From positions 25,000,826 through 25,064,825 of the forward strand of contig CM026559.1 in NCBI GenBank assembly GCA_015143295.1: a stretch of DNA of 64,000 bases, in the 5' to 3' direction. The notes under the pieces were generated by a model that saw only the letters and a program-made list of their open reading frames with translations, ran no database searches and was not told where the DNA came from. This document shows, piece after piece, positions 1 to 12,574 of the stretch (position 1 is the first letter of the stretch; every line of letters begins with the position of its first letter). The position numbers and the translations under genes are program-made. Source of the stretch: Tetracentron sinense. Taxonomy: Eukaryota; Streptophyta; Magnoliopsida; Trochodendrales; Trochodendraceae.

Positions 1-3000
1 ACATGCAATCTTCCATTTTAGGATAGTACCACACATGCACTACAAGGTGGATAGTAACTATCCATCACTGAGCATCTCATGCATAACTCCTTATGTAAAT
101 CAGTGATTTCCAATTTTCTTGCGACCTCCAAGGACAACATGACTGTCACTGTTTCAGCCACCATGTTCCTTGGTTAAGTGAAACCCATCATTCTGGTTCG
201 TCATATGATCAAGTAGGGCTGTGCCCCCATTTTAGTTGACACTCCCTATCAGGCCATACACAAACCTATCTACTATAGAAATAAGGCTCTACGAGTTTAA
301 CTCAGACTAAATTATGTCAATACCTTTTGGCAAGACAAGACTTAGGCTAATTAATTCCTAGTCTTATTGATAATGGAAGGTCATAGGACAATATTATCCC
401 GTAGGATAGATTAGCCCATTTAATTCACTTAATATTTTTCTTGAGGGAAAACAGAATATCATGAATAAATTATACATCTAATGCATATATCAAAAGCATT
501 CACAATATTTATCATTGTATCACATGTATAAAATAATATACAAAATCATCACATGATAATAAATCAAATTTCGTTTTAATTAGATCAAACTAATTCCAAT
601 GAACTTCCACTAGCCCCAGAAATCTTAATGGATCTAATCCAAGGGTACAAAGGTCATTTTTAACATCAGTGGGCTTTAAATGGTTCATACATCCATATGA
701 TGGACCATTGGTCATACCAAACACCATAGGCCCAAAATAACAATTATAAAGTGTCCATGTGCATCACTAAAGCTCATAAGTCAAAATGGACTATATTACC
801 CTTTAATTCTCTACGAATTATTTTTAGCACATTAAGGTTCACCAACCCTAAGTCTAAAAGAAATTATGAAAGTCTTTAAACAACTCTCTAAGACCTCTAC
901 TAGGATCTATAAGTGTCAATCAAGCACTTCCTATAATCGTGAATATTGTTAGCTTACATCTATGCCAATTAAGGCACAATTATCTTATAATCATGCAAGT
1001 AACATATTCCACGTAAAAATTTCAACATGGACTACATGCATCATGTCTAAAAGGGCTATAATAATGTGTTTTATTTAAACACAAACTTTTTATGTTTCAA
1101 CAAGACACATATTGTGGGGTTTGATCCAATTATCGAAAATTTGCACAAAAAACGATGATCACATTATCACAAGGGTTATGCACTTTTCTAAGCAACTAAA
1201 AGCTATAAAAAATCATCACATGAAATACATAATATAGCCACACAATGGGTCCACATGATCATGCTATCTTAGAAATCCTACAACTACTCTTGTAAAACGC
1301 CTTCCAAGATTTATTCTCCATGCGATCACCATCATCTTCGATCTTCAATTTGATTTCTCCATAGAAAAATCAGCAACTCCTAATACTAAGATTACATCAT
1401 ATTCAAAATAAGAAACCTTGAGAAACCACCCAAAATAGGGTGCTCAAGGGGAGTACAACTCATAAGAAGAAAGAGAAGAGAATAGAGAGAGAAGAAGAAG
1501 ACATGATCATGGAACCCATCCACCATTCAACAAGAATATATATTAACAATTCATCAACTATGAATAATAACATGGCATGACAAATTACTTAGAAAGTCCA
1601 TAACCTCAACAAGGGTTTTGTTAACCTTAGGGAAACTCTTTCCCATATAGTTAAGGTCTCTATTAACATTTAATAGAAAAACCCTAGAGCAAAGAAAACA
1701 AGCATGACAAGAATGAATTCTTAGGGCTTTTAGATCATCATTAAAAGAAAACAATTTTCCTTTAATGTTTAGAAAATCATTAAGAGAAACAATTTCTCTG
1801 AGATTTAATTTAACCCTAAAATTCATCCTCACATTCCTCAATTGATAAACAAATAGAAAACACCATATTAAATTCGGCTAGGCTAGGGATCTAATCCCTT
1901 CCATATTATTTTGATCTAATAACTATTAAAAGACCAAAATAAAAATCAGCAAATTGCTAATTTTTAATATCACTTTATATTGATTCAAAATCAATAATAG
2001 GTGAATTCAAAATTTTCCATAAGTGCCAACTGCTTTAGGGATTATTTGATTTAACAATTAAATAAAATAATACCCTAAACAATAGTATTAAATGTCCATA
2101 AAATAATTGATCTCTAGCAATTAAAATTCACTTGAGATAAAACTCTGTATCTCAACCAATGGCATTTATGTAATTACTTGATTAACTATTAATCAAATAA
2201 AAACTTATAAATACTATGTAGGCAGTCATTCTGAGCACATGTAATTGATCCAAATCAACTACAATAATTATGGTATTATTCCCATAAAATTTTTAGGGAA
2301 CCATAAAAGATATCATAATTAACATTTAATTAAATGATAGCCTGTGGACTCGAAGCAGATAATTAAACAATTTAATTAAATCTCAGCCCGTGCTCTCGAA
2401 TCAAATAATTAAACTATTTAATTAATTGATAGCCCATTAAACGATTTAATAGCATCCCATGCTCTCAAATCAAATAATGGAATTTAGGAAAAATTTGAAA
2501 GCCTCTTGGAAAATTAATTTAGAAAACTCCTTTTCCCGCTTTAGATTTTTGACTCAAGTTTTGACCCTCAAAACGATTGATTCTGAAAAAACTTTCTTCA
2601 CGAAAGTTGTAGATCTTTTCGACGGCTTCGAAACGATTTACTGACGGACCTAAATCGGACTTACGGTCATAAAGTTATGGCCGAAATACCAAAACTATAT
2701 TGATTCTTCTAATCAAATACAAATCCGAAAATCCATGAATCAATTTTAATCGAAATAAGCTTTAATTTTCAAGAACACTTAAGTAAGGGTGTCTAAAACC
2801 ATGAGATTTATTAATTAACATTTAATAAATAAAATCTCATCTATATTTGCTAGCCAAAATATCAATTGGTATCTAAGTGGTATATATCAAAGGGAAAACT
2901 TGCCCGGGGCTCACAAGAATAAATTAAAAAATTTAATTTAATATAAAAAGGATCTCTGAATCCTTAAAGGGCTTTAACCAAATTTATATCTCTATATACC

Positions 3001-3236
3001 TATCCCTAATAGAATTAAGAGAGGTTTTGAAATCATCCAAAACTGAAATTAGTATCACACTAATTTCTAAGGGCTTGATTACTCCCTCAATAACTAGAGG
3101 GGGATCCCTTAAGCCTAATAATGATTATCCAATAATCAAGAATTTAGAAGATTGATTCATTAGGGCTACCAAAATTCATAGGGGAGGCAATCTTGATATA
3201 AATCTTGATTAAACTCAAAAATCAAAGAGAAGCATA
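1..3236 (-). mobile_element. Internal, apparently non-coding part of an LTR retroelement (truncated by the window edge)
   Basis: The primer-binding site at 3237-3254 and the LTR beginning at 3256 place this stretch inside an LTR element read on the minus strand. No gag, protease, reverse transcriptase or integrase motif is visible in any frame. The only longer minus-strand frame (1554-1841, 95 codons) resembles nothing I recognise. The sequence is AT-rich with many short stops. It may be a large non-autonomous element, or the leader of one whose genes lie beyond the left edge. No second LTR copy was seen here. Confidence 0.45.
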
Positions 3237-3254
3237 GCCCTGGCTCTGATACCA
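3237..3254 (-). other. Primer-binding site complementary to initiator tRNA-Met
   Basis: On the minus strand this reads TGGTATCAGAGCCAGGGC, the usual plant retrotransposon match to the 3' end of initiator tRNA-Met. One base separates it from the LTR terminus at 3256 (plus strand TGAAAG, so minus strand ends in CTTTCA). It fixes the element's orientation as minus. Confidence 0.75.
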
Positions 3255-3255
3255 A

Positions 3256-5420
3256 TGAAAGTATGCCTCCTTTTAATTTTAGAAAAACAGTTCTTGGGGG
3301 GCATACATCGAATCCCAAGATCTGACTAAGATTCTAATTGATTTTATTCAATGAAGGTTAGAATAACATTCACCTTTGCGACTTTGAAATTGTTAAGTAA
3401 AATCCACGTTAGAATAGTACTCGCAAAACTTCACAAGTGTCAAGTCTCCTGTCGATTCACACGAACCTTCTTTTTCTTTTAAAGCTTTCTCTAATGGAAG
3501 CTAATAGCCCTTCCAAATTCCATGCTCTTTTATCTTTTCTTCTTTTCTTTGATCTAAGAACCTTTCTTGATCAAATAAGATCCAATCTTGATCTTCAAAG
3601 AACTTGTTCTAGATCATCAAGATCAAAAACCAAACAAAAAGGAAGAAGGGGAAGGGTGACCGTACACCCTCAAAGGGGGAGAGGGTTGGGCGTAAACTTG
3701 AGGAGAGGGAGAGAAGAAAAAATTCTGGAGAATTATATATCTTAAAGGGCTGGGCATCCAATCCTTTATATAAGTTCCCTCTTGGTTGCTTGAATTGTAA
3801 TCCAATTATAATTCATTAACCTTATCCTAATCCAATTAGGATTCCTCAATAGTTTCCTTTATTGATTATTCTCCTAATCCAATTAGGATTAATCTTAAAA
3901 GAAACCAACCTTATCCATTAGTAACTAATCTTATCATTATCCAATAAGGAATCTTGAATTAGTAACTAACTAATGGAATCCCTAACAATTAGGGAATCTT
4001 TAATTAGTAACTAACTAACTAACTAACCTTATCTAATAAGGATATTAGTTATTAGAAACTAATTAAAATAATAACAATTATTATTCCTCCTTGAAGTGGG
4101 CGTCCCACCCTAGGTGGGTCCCACTCCACACGCCCAAAGGGTTTCCAAAACCTCTTGGTCACTTGAATTATTCTTTTATAATAATTCCCAATGGGTCCTA
4201 CCCATTTGGTTTTTCACATCCAATGTGATTCCACCTTTTAGAGCTTCACTATACCATATAGTGATTACTTAGAGAAATTAATTAACTTAATTAATAATTA
4301 AATTAAATACTTTAAGAAGGTCCTTGTGTGTGGGATCTAAAGGGATCTCCTATTTCCGGTTGTGGGACCAAGTACTTCACCTTTTTGGTTGAAGCATTGT
4401 TACTAGGAAACACCTTTCCTATACTCCATTAGGATTATAGAAATTTATCTATATCCCTGGACTTCCACCAATCACAATTAATGTCCATTAACACAATGTG
4501 ATTAACCTCCAGAAATTAGAGAATTGCTTGTAAGTACCATCTCACAATATATTTACAAATAAATCTTTCCACATTCCGATATCACTTGTAAGCTTTCGGG
4601 ATTGGAACAATTCCACTGTCTTAGTCCCTAGCTTATGAATAGAACCCTTTCTCATGATTACTTTTTCAATGAACTGAACCTCCAAAACACTTTTGAAGAA
4701 ACATTAGAAAAGAACTGACATATATATATTTAAATATACATTTCCATATTGAAAATATCAACTTCGATAAAGACCGTTTTACCTGAAAAACACCAGTACT
4801 GGATTTAACAGTTCAGTTCAACAAGTATCACCTTGATATCATTATCTCCAATTAAGGAGTAGTGGATTCCTTATTGAGTGTTTACACACTTCTCCAAACA
4901 TAGTGTACATGACCCAACGTACCCGGAGTTAGTCCTGTGTATTGGACATTGCCGATTGGCACATCAAAGCCATATAGACAAATGTCTGAGAAGATGTTAA
5001 CCTCTCAGGTCTAAGGATAATTTGTCAAATGGATAACCCTAATACAATCTGACAGTGTATTCCATAGGATATCCACTAGTGACCTCGTTCAATATTATGT
5101 ACTTGCTACATATACTCACATGTTAGTCAAGAGTCACCACTCTCTGTGAATGAGATTCATCACACTATCTCATAGAACTACACATGTGCAAGCCATGATG
5201 CAGTACGGCGCCCAACCAGTACTCTAGAGGCTTCGAACAATATTAGGTTTACAAGGAACCGGAAAATGATATCTCTATGCAACCTTTGCATGATTTTCCT
5301 ACAATGTTACCTATGGAACTTTATGTCTTCATCATATGAGACAGTAATTAATATAAATACCCTTTATAGTTGGTTGTGTGAATATGATGCTTATCTAATC
5401 AACATAGAAAAGTCTCTTAT
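3256..5420 (-). mobile_element. 5' LTR of a minus-strand retroelement (left part; right border not resolved)
   Basis: The LTR begins at the primer site. A minus-strand TATA box (TATATAAAGG, plus strand 3763-3772) lies about 500 bp inside, as expected for an LTR promoter with R and U5 below it. The interior carries repeated near-palindromes (ATCCTAAT-CCA-ATTAGGAT at 3824-3842 and a second copy near 3871) and TAACTAAC runs. The far end could not be placed because a LINE follows at 5421 and similar AT-rich sequence continues after it to about 7.3 kb. Confidence 0.5.
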
Positions 5421-7076
5421 TGGCCTTTCAATCCGACGAATTCAAGATTGGAATGATGTCGCAATTTTGCGATACACTTGGAATATAGCCACTCGTTGAC
5501 GTAGCCTTTGGACTGACTGGATCTACTCCAACCTTCTTCATAACAAAAAACTTCTGGGTTTGCAAAATTCCATCTAATTGATCATGGTCTTGGCAGAAAA
5601 TCCTTCAAAGTCGGGAGCTGGCGAAAGGCCTTATAGTTTATTCTATTGGCAATGGCCGTAATACTTCGATCTGGTTTGATCCGTGGCACCCGCGAGGCAT
5701 CCTTCATGATCAGTATGGTCATTGTCTTCAATTTGCTTATGGGATACCTAAATCTGTAACTGTCTCTTTTTTGATCACCAATGCTTAGTGGAACCCTCCT
5801 CCAACTCGATCTGCCAATCTCATAAAGGTATGGAATGATCTCCCCCCACTTCCACCAATCTTGGACCCACCTGATGATGAAGTCATTTGGAAACCGAGTG
5901 TGTCGGGGTTGTTTTCCCTCAAAACCGCTTGGAAGGCCTGTCGTATGCCAAAACAAGGTATCCTTTGGCATGACTTAATCTGGTTCTCCTCTAACATCCA
6001 CAAGGCTCACTTTATTGGGGGACTTGGAAACCCAGGATAAGCTACTTTGCCATAGAATTATTCCGACATCATGCTTTACCATAGAATTATTCTGACATCA
6101 TGCTGTGTATTCTGTAGGAGATCCCCGGAAAATACTCAACACCTTTTCTTCGATTGTCTGTTCACCGCTTCCATTTGGCAAACCATTCTTGATTGTTGCG
6201 GACAACGCAACCAAAACATTCTTAGCTGGAACAATGAGTTGGATTGGATCATGACAAATTTTAAAGGGAAAGGTGTTATCCATAATGTGAAGAAAGTGGC
6301 GTTTAATGCAACTATTTACCATGTTTGGATCGAAAGAAACAACAAAATCTTTAAAAACCATTTCAAGGATGAGGACTCTTTATTCAGATTGATCAAACTT
6401 GATACTCGTAGCCGATTTGCGGAATCGACTCAAACCGTTGAAGATAATGCTAGAAACATGGAATTTTTTCTCAATTGGGGATTGGCTACAAACTTCTTTC
6501 ACTCGATAGGACAGCCATGTACTTGGTCTCAACCGTCTACTGGATTTTGGGTCATAAACACAGATGGATCTCTTCGGGGCTCTATAGCGGGGTATGGTGG
6601 AATTCTACGGAACAACCTTGGCGATATAGGTGCTGCCTTTGTAATGGGGTGTGCTCTAGCCCCCACTGATTTTCTGGAGCTCTCTGCTATAGTCTATGGT
6701 CTTCAAGTGGCCTTAGATTTAGGCATCACCAACCTATTTGTGCATGCTGACGCCAAATGGGTTGTCGACTGCCTAAATTACCTATCAGAGCCTCTTTGGA
6801 GTTGAAGAAAAGAGCTCAGGATTGCTAAACACCTCTTAGCTCAGTTTGGTATTTGTATTATCTCTCATGTATGGCGTGAGACCAACCGAGCGGTCGACTG
6901 GTAAGCTAAATATTGTATAGATCAATCTTCCTTTCTCTTCTCCTTAGCTGAAATCCCTGGGGAACTTCGTGACGACTTGTCTAGAAAGATATACTACAGA
7001 TTGTAATCCCTCAGTTTTTTATTATATCTGGTCGGGGTCTGCCTAACCCCAGCTTACCTTCCAAAAAAAAAAAAAA
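5421..7076 (+). mobile_element. 5'-truncated LINE (non-LTR retrotransposon) 3' end with poly(A)
   Basis: Translation from about 5421 gives the tail of a plant L1-type reverse transcriptase polyprotein: a GLSIRRIQDWN block, then SIGNGRNTSIWFDPWHPRG near 5650, then a zinc-binding HLFFDC block and an RNase H-like domain. The sequence ends in 14 A residues at 7063-7076. Stops at about 5499, 5787 and 6039 interrupt the frame, so the copy is dead. Truncation at the 5' side is typical of target-primed reverse transcription. A clean target duplication was not found; TCTCTTATTGG at the left and TCTCTATTTGG at the right are only similar. Confidence 0.8.
6071..6805 (+). pseudogene. LINE polyprotein C-terminus: RT-like zinc-binding region plus RNase H-like domain
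   Basis: This 244-codon open stretch is the longest intact part of the LINE. Residues 11-36 form a zf-RVT-like motif (Cys11, Cys12, Cys15, His24, Cys29, then IW). From about residue 160 the sequence follows the plant RVT_3 RNase H pattern: INTDGS with Asp165, GYGGILR, Glu203 in FLELSAI and Asp227 in HADAKWVV. The domain normally degrades the RNA strand during retrotransposition. The frame stops before the expected final motif, and homologous sequence continues in other frames to about 7005, so the copy is truncated. The first Met is only the first one after a frame break, not a real start. Confidence 0.75.
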
Positions 7077-8253
7077 TCCAATTCTCTATTTGGAGTGAAA
7101 CTAACCGTCTCCAAATAGACAAAATTACCCACAAGTAGGTCTCTAATTATTTAATTATATCAAAAAAAATTTCATAGGATTCAAAATTTTCCTTAATCCA
7201 AAATAGGAATCTAAATTCAATGTCCCAAAACTCTGATTTTTAGTCCGATTAATTAAACTATTTCTTAATCAAATTATATCCAGGTGAACCATGTGGAAAA
7301 TTCGACAGAGTAACGACCTGATAACGCTTGTAGCATATATCTATCAGGCAATAGAGACTAGTTGGTTGGATTGACTAAGCCATTGCTGGCTTTGGTTGGA
7401 GACCGGTCACAAAGTGACTAGTCAAATGGACTACCCAAAAATATGACTGGACCCAATTGGATCTGATCTAATTGGAAATCAATGGTACTCTTTTGATCGT
7501 GCTGGGAGAAGATGGCTACTCTACCCATTTGGTGTAGAACATCAACATGTAGTAACCAAATAAGTCTCCTCCTTTTCTTGTACGGCCATGGGAGAGAAGA
7601 GTTGCGTTAAGGAGCCCAAATGTCCACATCAACCCTTCAACCCTTGATGTCAGGATCAGATTTGGTCTAGCTATCGCAGGACCAAAACAGTCTGGCACAC
7701 TCACAAAGCCTTCTAATTGCGCTTCTAACCCCATAAACATTTTTTAAAACTCTCTAAGGCTAGTTAAAAAAAAAAAAAAAACCAAAGTTACATTGTTTTA
7801 AAATATATTCTTGGCAATAGATCCCGTATTTTTGTAAGAGTCCCTCTATGCGTAGTCCCAAATATTCTTGGCTTATTGTCTTTTCTAAAGCCAATCGGTT
7901 CTGATCTTCACCGTTTAATAATTGAAATCAAGGGTGAAAATTTGGGAGTACAAGGAGAGATTTCCACTTATTGGTTTTTTTTTTGGTTGAACACAATAAC
8001 ACCACAAGGTGTTACTATACGAAACACACAACGTACACAAACCATGCAGACACCACACACACCATGCAAACCACGTTTCACCCAAGTAAACCTCGAACTG
8101 GTTACCTCCTATTTTTCTTTATTATGATGTAAAATGGATCCACTCATGTACCTTCGAAAAAGATAGATCCACTCCTTTCTATAAGATAAGAAATTTTCCA
8201 TCTACTAGTCTCTTTTTTCCATGAGACTTTTCAATTTTCTCTTTTAGTGTTAG
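7077..8253. other. AT-rich non-coding stretch with an isolated poly(A) tract
   Basis: No gene or complete element is visible. A run of 16 A residues at 7766-7781 could mark the tail of another small retroelement on the plus strand, but nothing upstream of it is recognisable. The start of the stretch (to about 7300) resembles the LTR-like sequence left of the LINE. Confidence 0.35.
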
Positions 8254-8330
8254 CCCATCGGAAAGGGACACGACCTTGACGGTTTTCATTTGGTTCAACA
8301 TATCACCAGGTCTTAAGAGCAACGACTTAG
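8254..8330 (+). repeat. Dispersed repeat segment, second copy at 63161-63215
   Basis: The block beginning CCCATCGGAAAGGGACACGA and running through AGGTCTTAAG is present here and again at 63161-63215, about 55 kb away in the same orientation. The surrounding sequence is also loosely similar. It probably belongs to an unidentified transposable element. Confidence 0.6.
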
Positions 8331-9127
8331 GGTCCTTTGGTTTAGATTATTGAAACTGATTTGATTTAATCGATTATAATTACTATTACGTATATTGGGA
8401 TTAAGATGGAATAATAGTATTTGGTTCAATTTGTCATAAGCAATTATGTAATAATTGATTAGGTGTTAGGTACCTTGGGACCTCCATTTTGTAATAGTTA
8501 CCTACTCTTTAGGTACAAGTCAAATTAATGTCAAAGTTTATTAAAATGCCTAAGTGTTTAGAGTATACTAATCTAAGAAAGAAGAAAGTCCTAACTAGGG
8601 TCGAACTCGAGTTGGGTTGCCTACGTACTCATAAGGAGTGAGATCAGACTGAGCATAGTTCTAACACATGAGCCCGTGCCAAGGTTAGGGAAGTGTGTGT
8701 ATATACCGGGGTGACTAAGGGTCTAGCCTGGAAGCTAGGGTTGGTTGACCGGGTTGGCCAAGTGCATGGTTTAGAAGGTTTGGACCCGAAGGCCAAGGAT
8801 TAGTCCGGTAGACTAAGATTGGGCCCGATAGGCCAAGGGTTAACCCGGTAGGCTAAGGGTTATTTAACCGGAGTTAAGGGGAGAGCTAACTATGGTTAGA
8901 GTTGCTAACCGTGGTTTACAAGGTCCATGGTCAGATTTTTGGTCTCTTTGTATTTTTTAGATGTTTTTGGGATTTTCCAAGTTTTCTAAGGTTAAAAGTT
9001 AACTAGGGTTAAGTTTAACCCCATTTACAGGGTCTGGTTTGAGGTGGGCCCAGGTAATATGACAGGGCCTAGAATAGCCTCCTACCTGGTCTGGGCCCTG
9101 TGCAAGGTCACTGTTATGTGAAACATT

Positions 9128-10410
9128 GGAATTGGCGGTAGATACAGTACCATCAATTCCATTATTTCACAGAATGGAATCGGTAGTAGAGTAACTACCG
9201 CCATTATGATTGTTTTTCAGAATTGTGACTTTGTAGCAATGACTGAGGTTAGGGACGATGCCCAAAGGATCTTGGACCCATGAGGGTATTCCAGAGGACT
9301 TGCTACAAGTCTTGGGCCTAGTCTGGGCCCTTGGCCAGGCCTGGGTGGGTCCATAGAGGCCAAAAAACAATAAGAAGTAGAATGTCCAGAATGTCGGTGA
9401 AGTGTTTACCGTCATTCTGAAAAATTTCTAATTTGGTTGGTTTTAACCATGGTTAAGCTAATTAGGAGAGCCTAGAAGGACCATAGAAGATGGAATGAGG
9501 TCCTAGAGATCTGAAGCAAGCCCTGGAATGGACCAGGGCTTAACTAAAATGGGCCTAGAGCCATTGGAATAGGGAAGTCCATAAATGGCGGTGCTATGTT
9601 TACCGCCATTTATGGACTTTTCCAGAAAATAAATTTTCTCCCCCTGAGACTGAACCAAGCTACTTCCAGGGGATCCCTCATGGACTGAGGGTGCCCTAGA
9701 AGCTCAGGGGAGTAGCCATGCACGCGGGAGGCTATGAGGCCGTAGCTTGCTCCCTCGAGTGGGTCCCATGCCTATGAAGAGGCAAAGGGACCTTCTGTCC
9801 TTGGGTATACTACACAATAACAGAAATAAAAAGGCCCTTGGAGTAGGACCAGGGGCTTACAATTCTATTTACAGACTAAAAGGGGGCAGGGTAAGACCCT
9901 ACCCTATTGTTTTGACTCCCACGGTGGTGGAGGTGACGGTGCTCAGTGGTGCACGACTAAGGGAGGCCTGGGGAAGTCCCTAGGTGCTCCTTGTCTCGCC
10001 TTTGGTCTCAACTTAGGTGGAGTACCAGGCTAGGAAGGCTGGAATTCGGAATGCACAGAGTTTCAACAAGGGTTTTCTAGGATGAGTTTAAGCATGGGGA
10101 GGGCTTGTATTTATAGGCTAGGGGAGACCTAGGGTAGTTTAGGGTATTTGAAAATGGGTGTAGGAGACAAGGGAGGCACAACTGGGGAGCTTAGGGGGTG
10201 TCAGCCTGGTTTTTACGTAAACTCTAGGAATGTTGGTAATGCTAGTACCGCTATTCCTGTTCTAGGTTAAATACTTAATGGCGGTAGATGTATTATCACA
10301 ATTTAGAGGTTTTTATCCAAACAGGTCCAACCTAGTCACTATTGGTGAAGGGCATTATAACTTTTTCCAAATCCAGTAATGACGGTAATGTTATTACCGC
10401 TATTATCTGG
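9128..10410. repeat. Family of at least six short hairpins sharing a CGGT...ACCG core
   Basis: Imperfect to perfect inverted repeats of 32-44 nt lie at 9128-9160, 9173-9205, 9387-9419, 9575-9618, 10227-10258 and 10373-10410, with a decayed half copy at about 10275-10300. All share an inner GGCGGT / ACCGCC-type stem around a TRATGTT-like loop. The outer stems differ from copy to copy but stay self-complementary: CAGAATG / CATTCTG in the third, AAGTCCATAAATG / CATTTATGGACTT in the fourth, CCAG / CTGG in the last. Confidence 0.8.
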
Positions 10411-10540
10411 GTTTTCAAATTTCGAGCATGGGCCCCCCACTAATGTTCATCTAAGGCTTGTGGGCCTATGTTTGGGCCCATAGGGTGGTTTGGTTCTATT
10501 TTTTGGGTCTTTGGGTCTGGAAATGGGTCTTGGGTCCATG

Positions 10541-10860
10541 GGTCAAACTAAGGGTTTAACTAGGGTTTAACATCGGTTGGACCTAGGGTTTGACTAGGGT
10601 TTGCTTACGTTTGACCTATGGTTTGCCTAGGGTTTGACTAAGGTTTAACCTAGGGTTTACCTAGGGTTTAAGTTCAGTTGGACCTAGGATTTGACTAGGG
10701 TTTGATTAGGTTTGACCTAGGTTTTTCCTAGGGTTTGACTAAGGCTTGACTAGGATTTGACTAAGCCTTGACTAGGGTTTGCCTTAGGTTTGACCTAGGG
10801 TTTGCCTAGGATTTGACTAAGGCTTGACTAGGGTTGTCTTAGGTTTGACCTAGGGTTTGA
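10541..10860 (+). repeat. Degenerate 12 bp tandem repeat, CTAGGGTTTGAC
   Basis: Roughly 300 bp are built from variants of CTAGGGTTTGAC, alternating with CTAGGGTTTGCC and CTAAGGTTTGAC. It looks like the plant telomere repeat TTTAGGG at a glance, but the period is about 12 and the GAC spacer is constant. It lies at the right end of the LTR-like block. Confidence 0.65.
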
Positions 10861-11110
10861 GAAGATTAACCATGGTTAGGATAGTTAACCATAATTAAGA
10901 AGGGGTGTAAAAATTGGGTGCTTATAGTTGCCACTTGAAGATGCTTTATCTTTATCAAGCGGTTCTGAAGCTACCACTGTGTTAGATGTAGCTGCCTGTT
11001 GGAAATCTTGACTAATGACAATCTCTTTATTGTCCAAAAGTCGTTAAATGATGTCCTTTAGTACAAAATAGTCATTTATTTTGTAACTAATTATACGATG
11101 ATAAGGACAA

Positions 11111-12574
11111 TCAGTTCATTGGCGAGAGAACGATAAGTTCATTGGTAAGAAGGTCTTCAAACAAATCTTCGACAATGTCCTCAGAGAATGAATATGTTTT
11201 GTTCATTCTTTCTTCAATGGTGAACACTTTTTGTGGGTTATGCTTATCTTGCCATTGTGGTTTTCCAGCTCCACCTTGAGCTGGTTTAGTACTAATTTTG
11301 ATTGGTCTCTTGCCATTGTTTGATCGACCGGTTGGTCTACACGCACCTGGTGCTGGTTGCGTAGTCTTTTTTGTTTCAACTACTACTACTGTGGCAATTG
11401 AAGACTCAAGGCGATCAGTGACTCTACCTTGCCTTCTCTTTCCTATATGGTATTTCATATTGTGTGCTTTTGTGCACAAATTTTTGAAACCTTCAAAGGT
11501 TTTGAGCATTAGGGTAGTTGATAGACCATGCTTGAAATTGTTGAGGCACATTCGGATGAGTTCCAATTGAGTGAACTTTTGAGGACAAGAGAAGGTCAAG
11601 GCTCTCTATTAGGCAATGAACTCAGTTACAGACTTATTGTCTCCTTGTCTAGTCTTAATCAATTCTGAAACACCCACTCTTCTTTAAGTATTGTAGAATT
11701 GTTTACTGAATTCAGACACCATTGTGTTTCAATCTGGAATTGAAGCCTCAACAAGATTGACATACCATGTGAAAGTAGCACATTCTAGGGATTACACAAA
11801 GAGTTGGAGACAGAGAGCTCTCGTCTTGGATGCTAATCCATACCTTGAAAGGAAATGAGATAGATGTTGCTTCAGATCTCCTGTACCATCAAACATTTTG
11901 AATGTTGGTTGAACGAAACCTGTAGAGAATGGAACCGCATCGATGTTAATCGGATAGGGTTTCACAATCATTCGAACATCCTCTTCTTTTTCTTTGGCCT
12001 TTCGCATTTGATTGCGAATAGTCTCTTCGATTGCAATAAGAAGAGATGGTGACACCCCTCCTATGAGTGATGCCTAGTCCGGGACTAGCCCTGTTCCTGG
12101 TACCACTAGACGAATCAAAGACGCAAGGGCTATGCCTTGGTTACTACTATGTCCCTTTTACAAGAAGTGCGGTCCTGGTGTCGATAAAGACTTGAGAGCT
12201 GATAATTGAGTACCCAATTCTTGCATTTAAGACATGATGGTGGTAATTTCATCATCTTTGTATCGGAGTTGGGCCTGTAAGGTGGCTGTTTGATCACCTG
12301 ATATTGGAGGTGCCAAGGCCGAATGATGATTTTCTTGACCTCTGTTCCCCTCTAAATTTGCCATCATGACCGCTATCAGTCGCTCAGATGTTGATCCTTG
12401 TGGTAGGAACAAATTTAGAAACTTTTCTTCTGTGAAATAAGCACTGGGTATTCCGTACAAAGGGTTGGGTGTATTGAAAACTTGTCGAGGTAAATCTGAC
12501 ACAGATTCCGGCGTGGTTGATTGAATAACCGGTTTGTCAGAGCCATATTCCTTGATTAGAGAGATTCTTCCCAA
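11111..12574 (-). pseudogene. Degenerate Ty3/gypsy (Tat-like) gag
   Basis: Read from 12574 down to 11111, three open pieces (115, 87 and 162 codons) form a retrotransposon gag of the Tat/Ogre type. Recognisable blocks are a glutamate- and lysine-rich segment, then FKMFDGTGDLKQHLSHF near 11890-11850, then a helical region ending in FEGFKNLCTKAHNMKYHIG near 11500. Stops and frame breaks separate the pieces, so no full capsid protein can be made. Pol is absent: similarity ends near 11.0 kb and unrelated LTR-like sequence follows. With the leader and LTR at 12.6-18.6 kb this is the 5' end of one minus-strand element. Confidence 0.7.

Larger units (their letters stand above)
8456..10945 (-). mobile_element. 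LTR-like block of an unidentified gypsy-type element
   Basis: The block begins near TGTTAGGTACC and ends near 10942, where the minus strand would start TGGCAACTATAAGCACCC and continue CAATTTTTACACCCC, a form common at gypsy LTR starts. A minus-strand TATA box (CTATAAATACAAG) lies near 10110. A motif containing GGTTGCCTACGTAC at about 8613 recurs at 39781 in the 3' region of the Tat-like element. No primer site, polypurine tract or partner LTR was found, so this may be a solo or truncated LTR. Borders are approximate. Confidence 0.4.

Noticed and set aside
5421-7096. Exact target duplication for the LINE
   Set aside because: TCTCTTATTGG and TCTCTATTTGG at the two ends are similar but not identical and not precisely adjacent to the ends.
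7516-7740. 74-codon minus-strand ORF as a gene
   Set aside because: No recognisable motif, no promoter or splice context, and it lies in repeat-derived sequence.
10541-10860. Interstitial telomere repeat
   Set aside because: The period is about 12 bp with a GAC spacer, not the 7 bp TTTAGGG unit.
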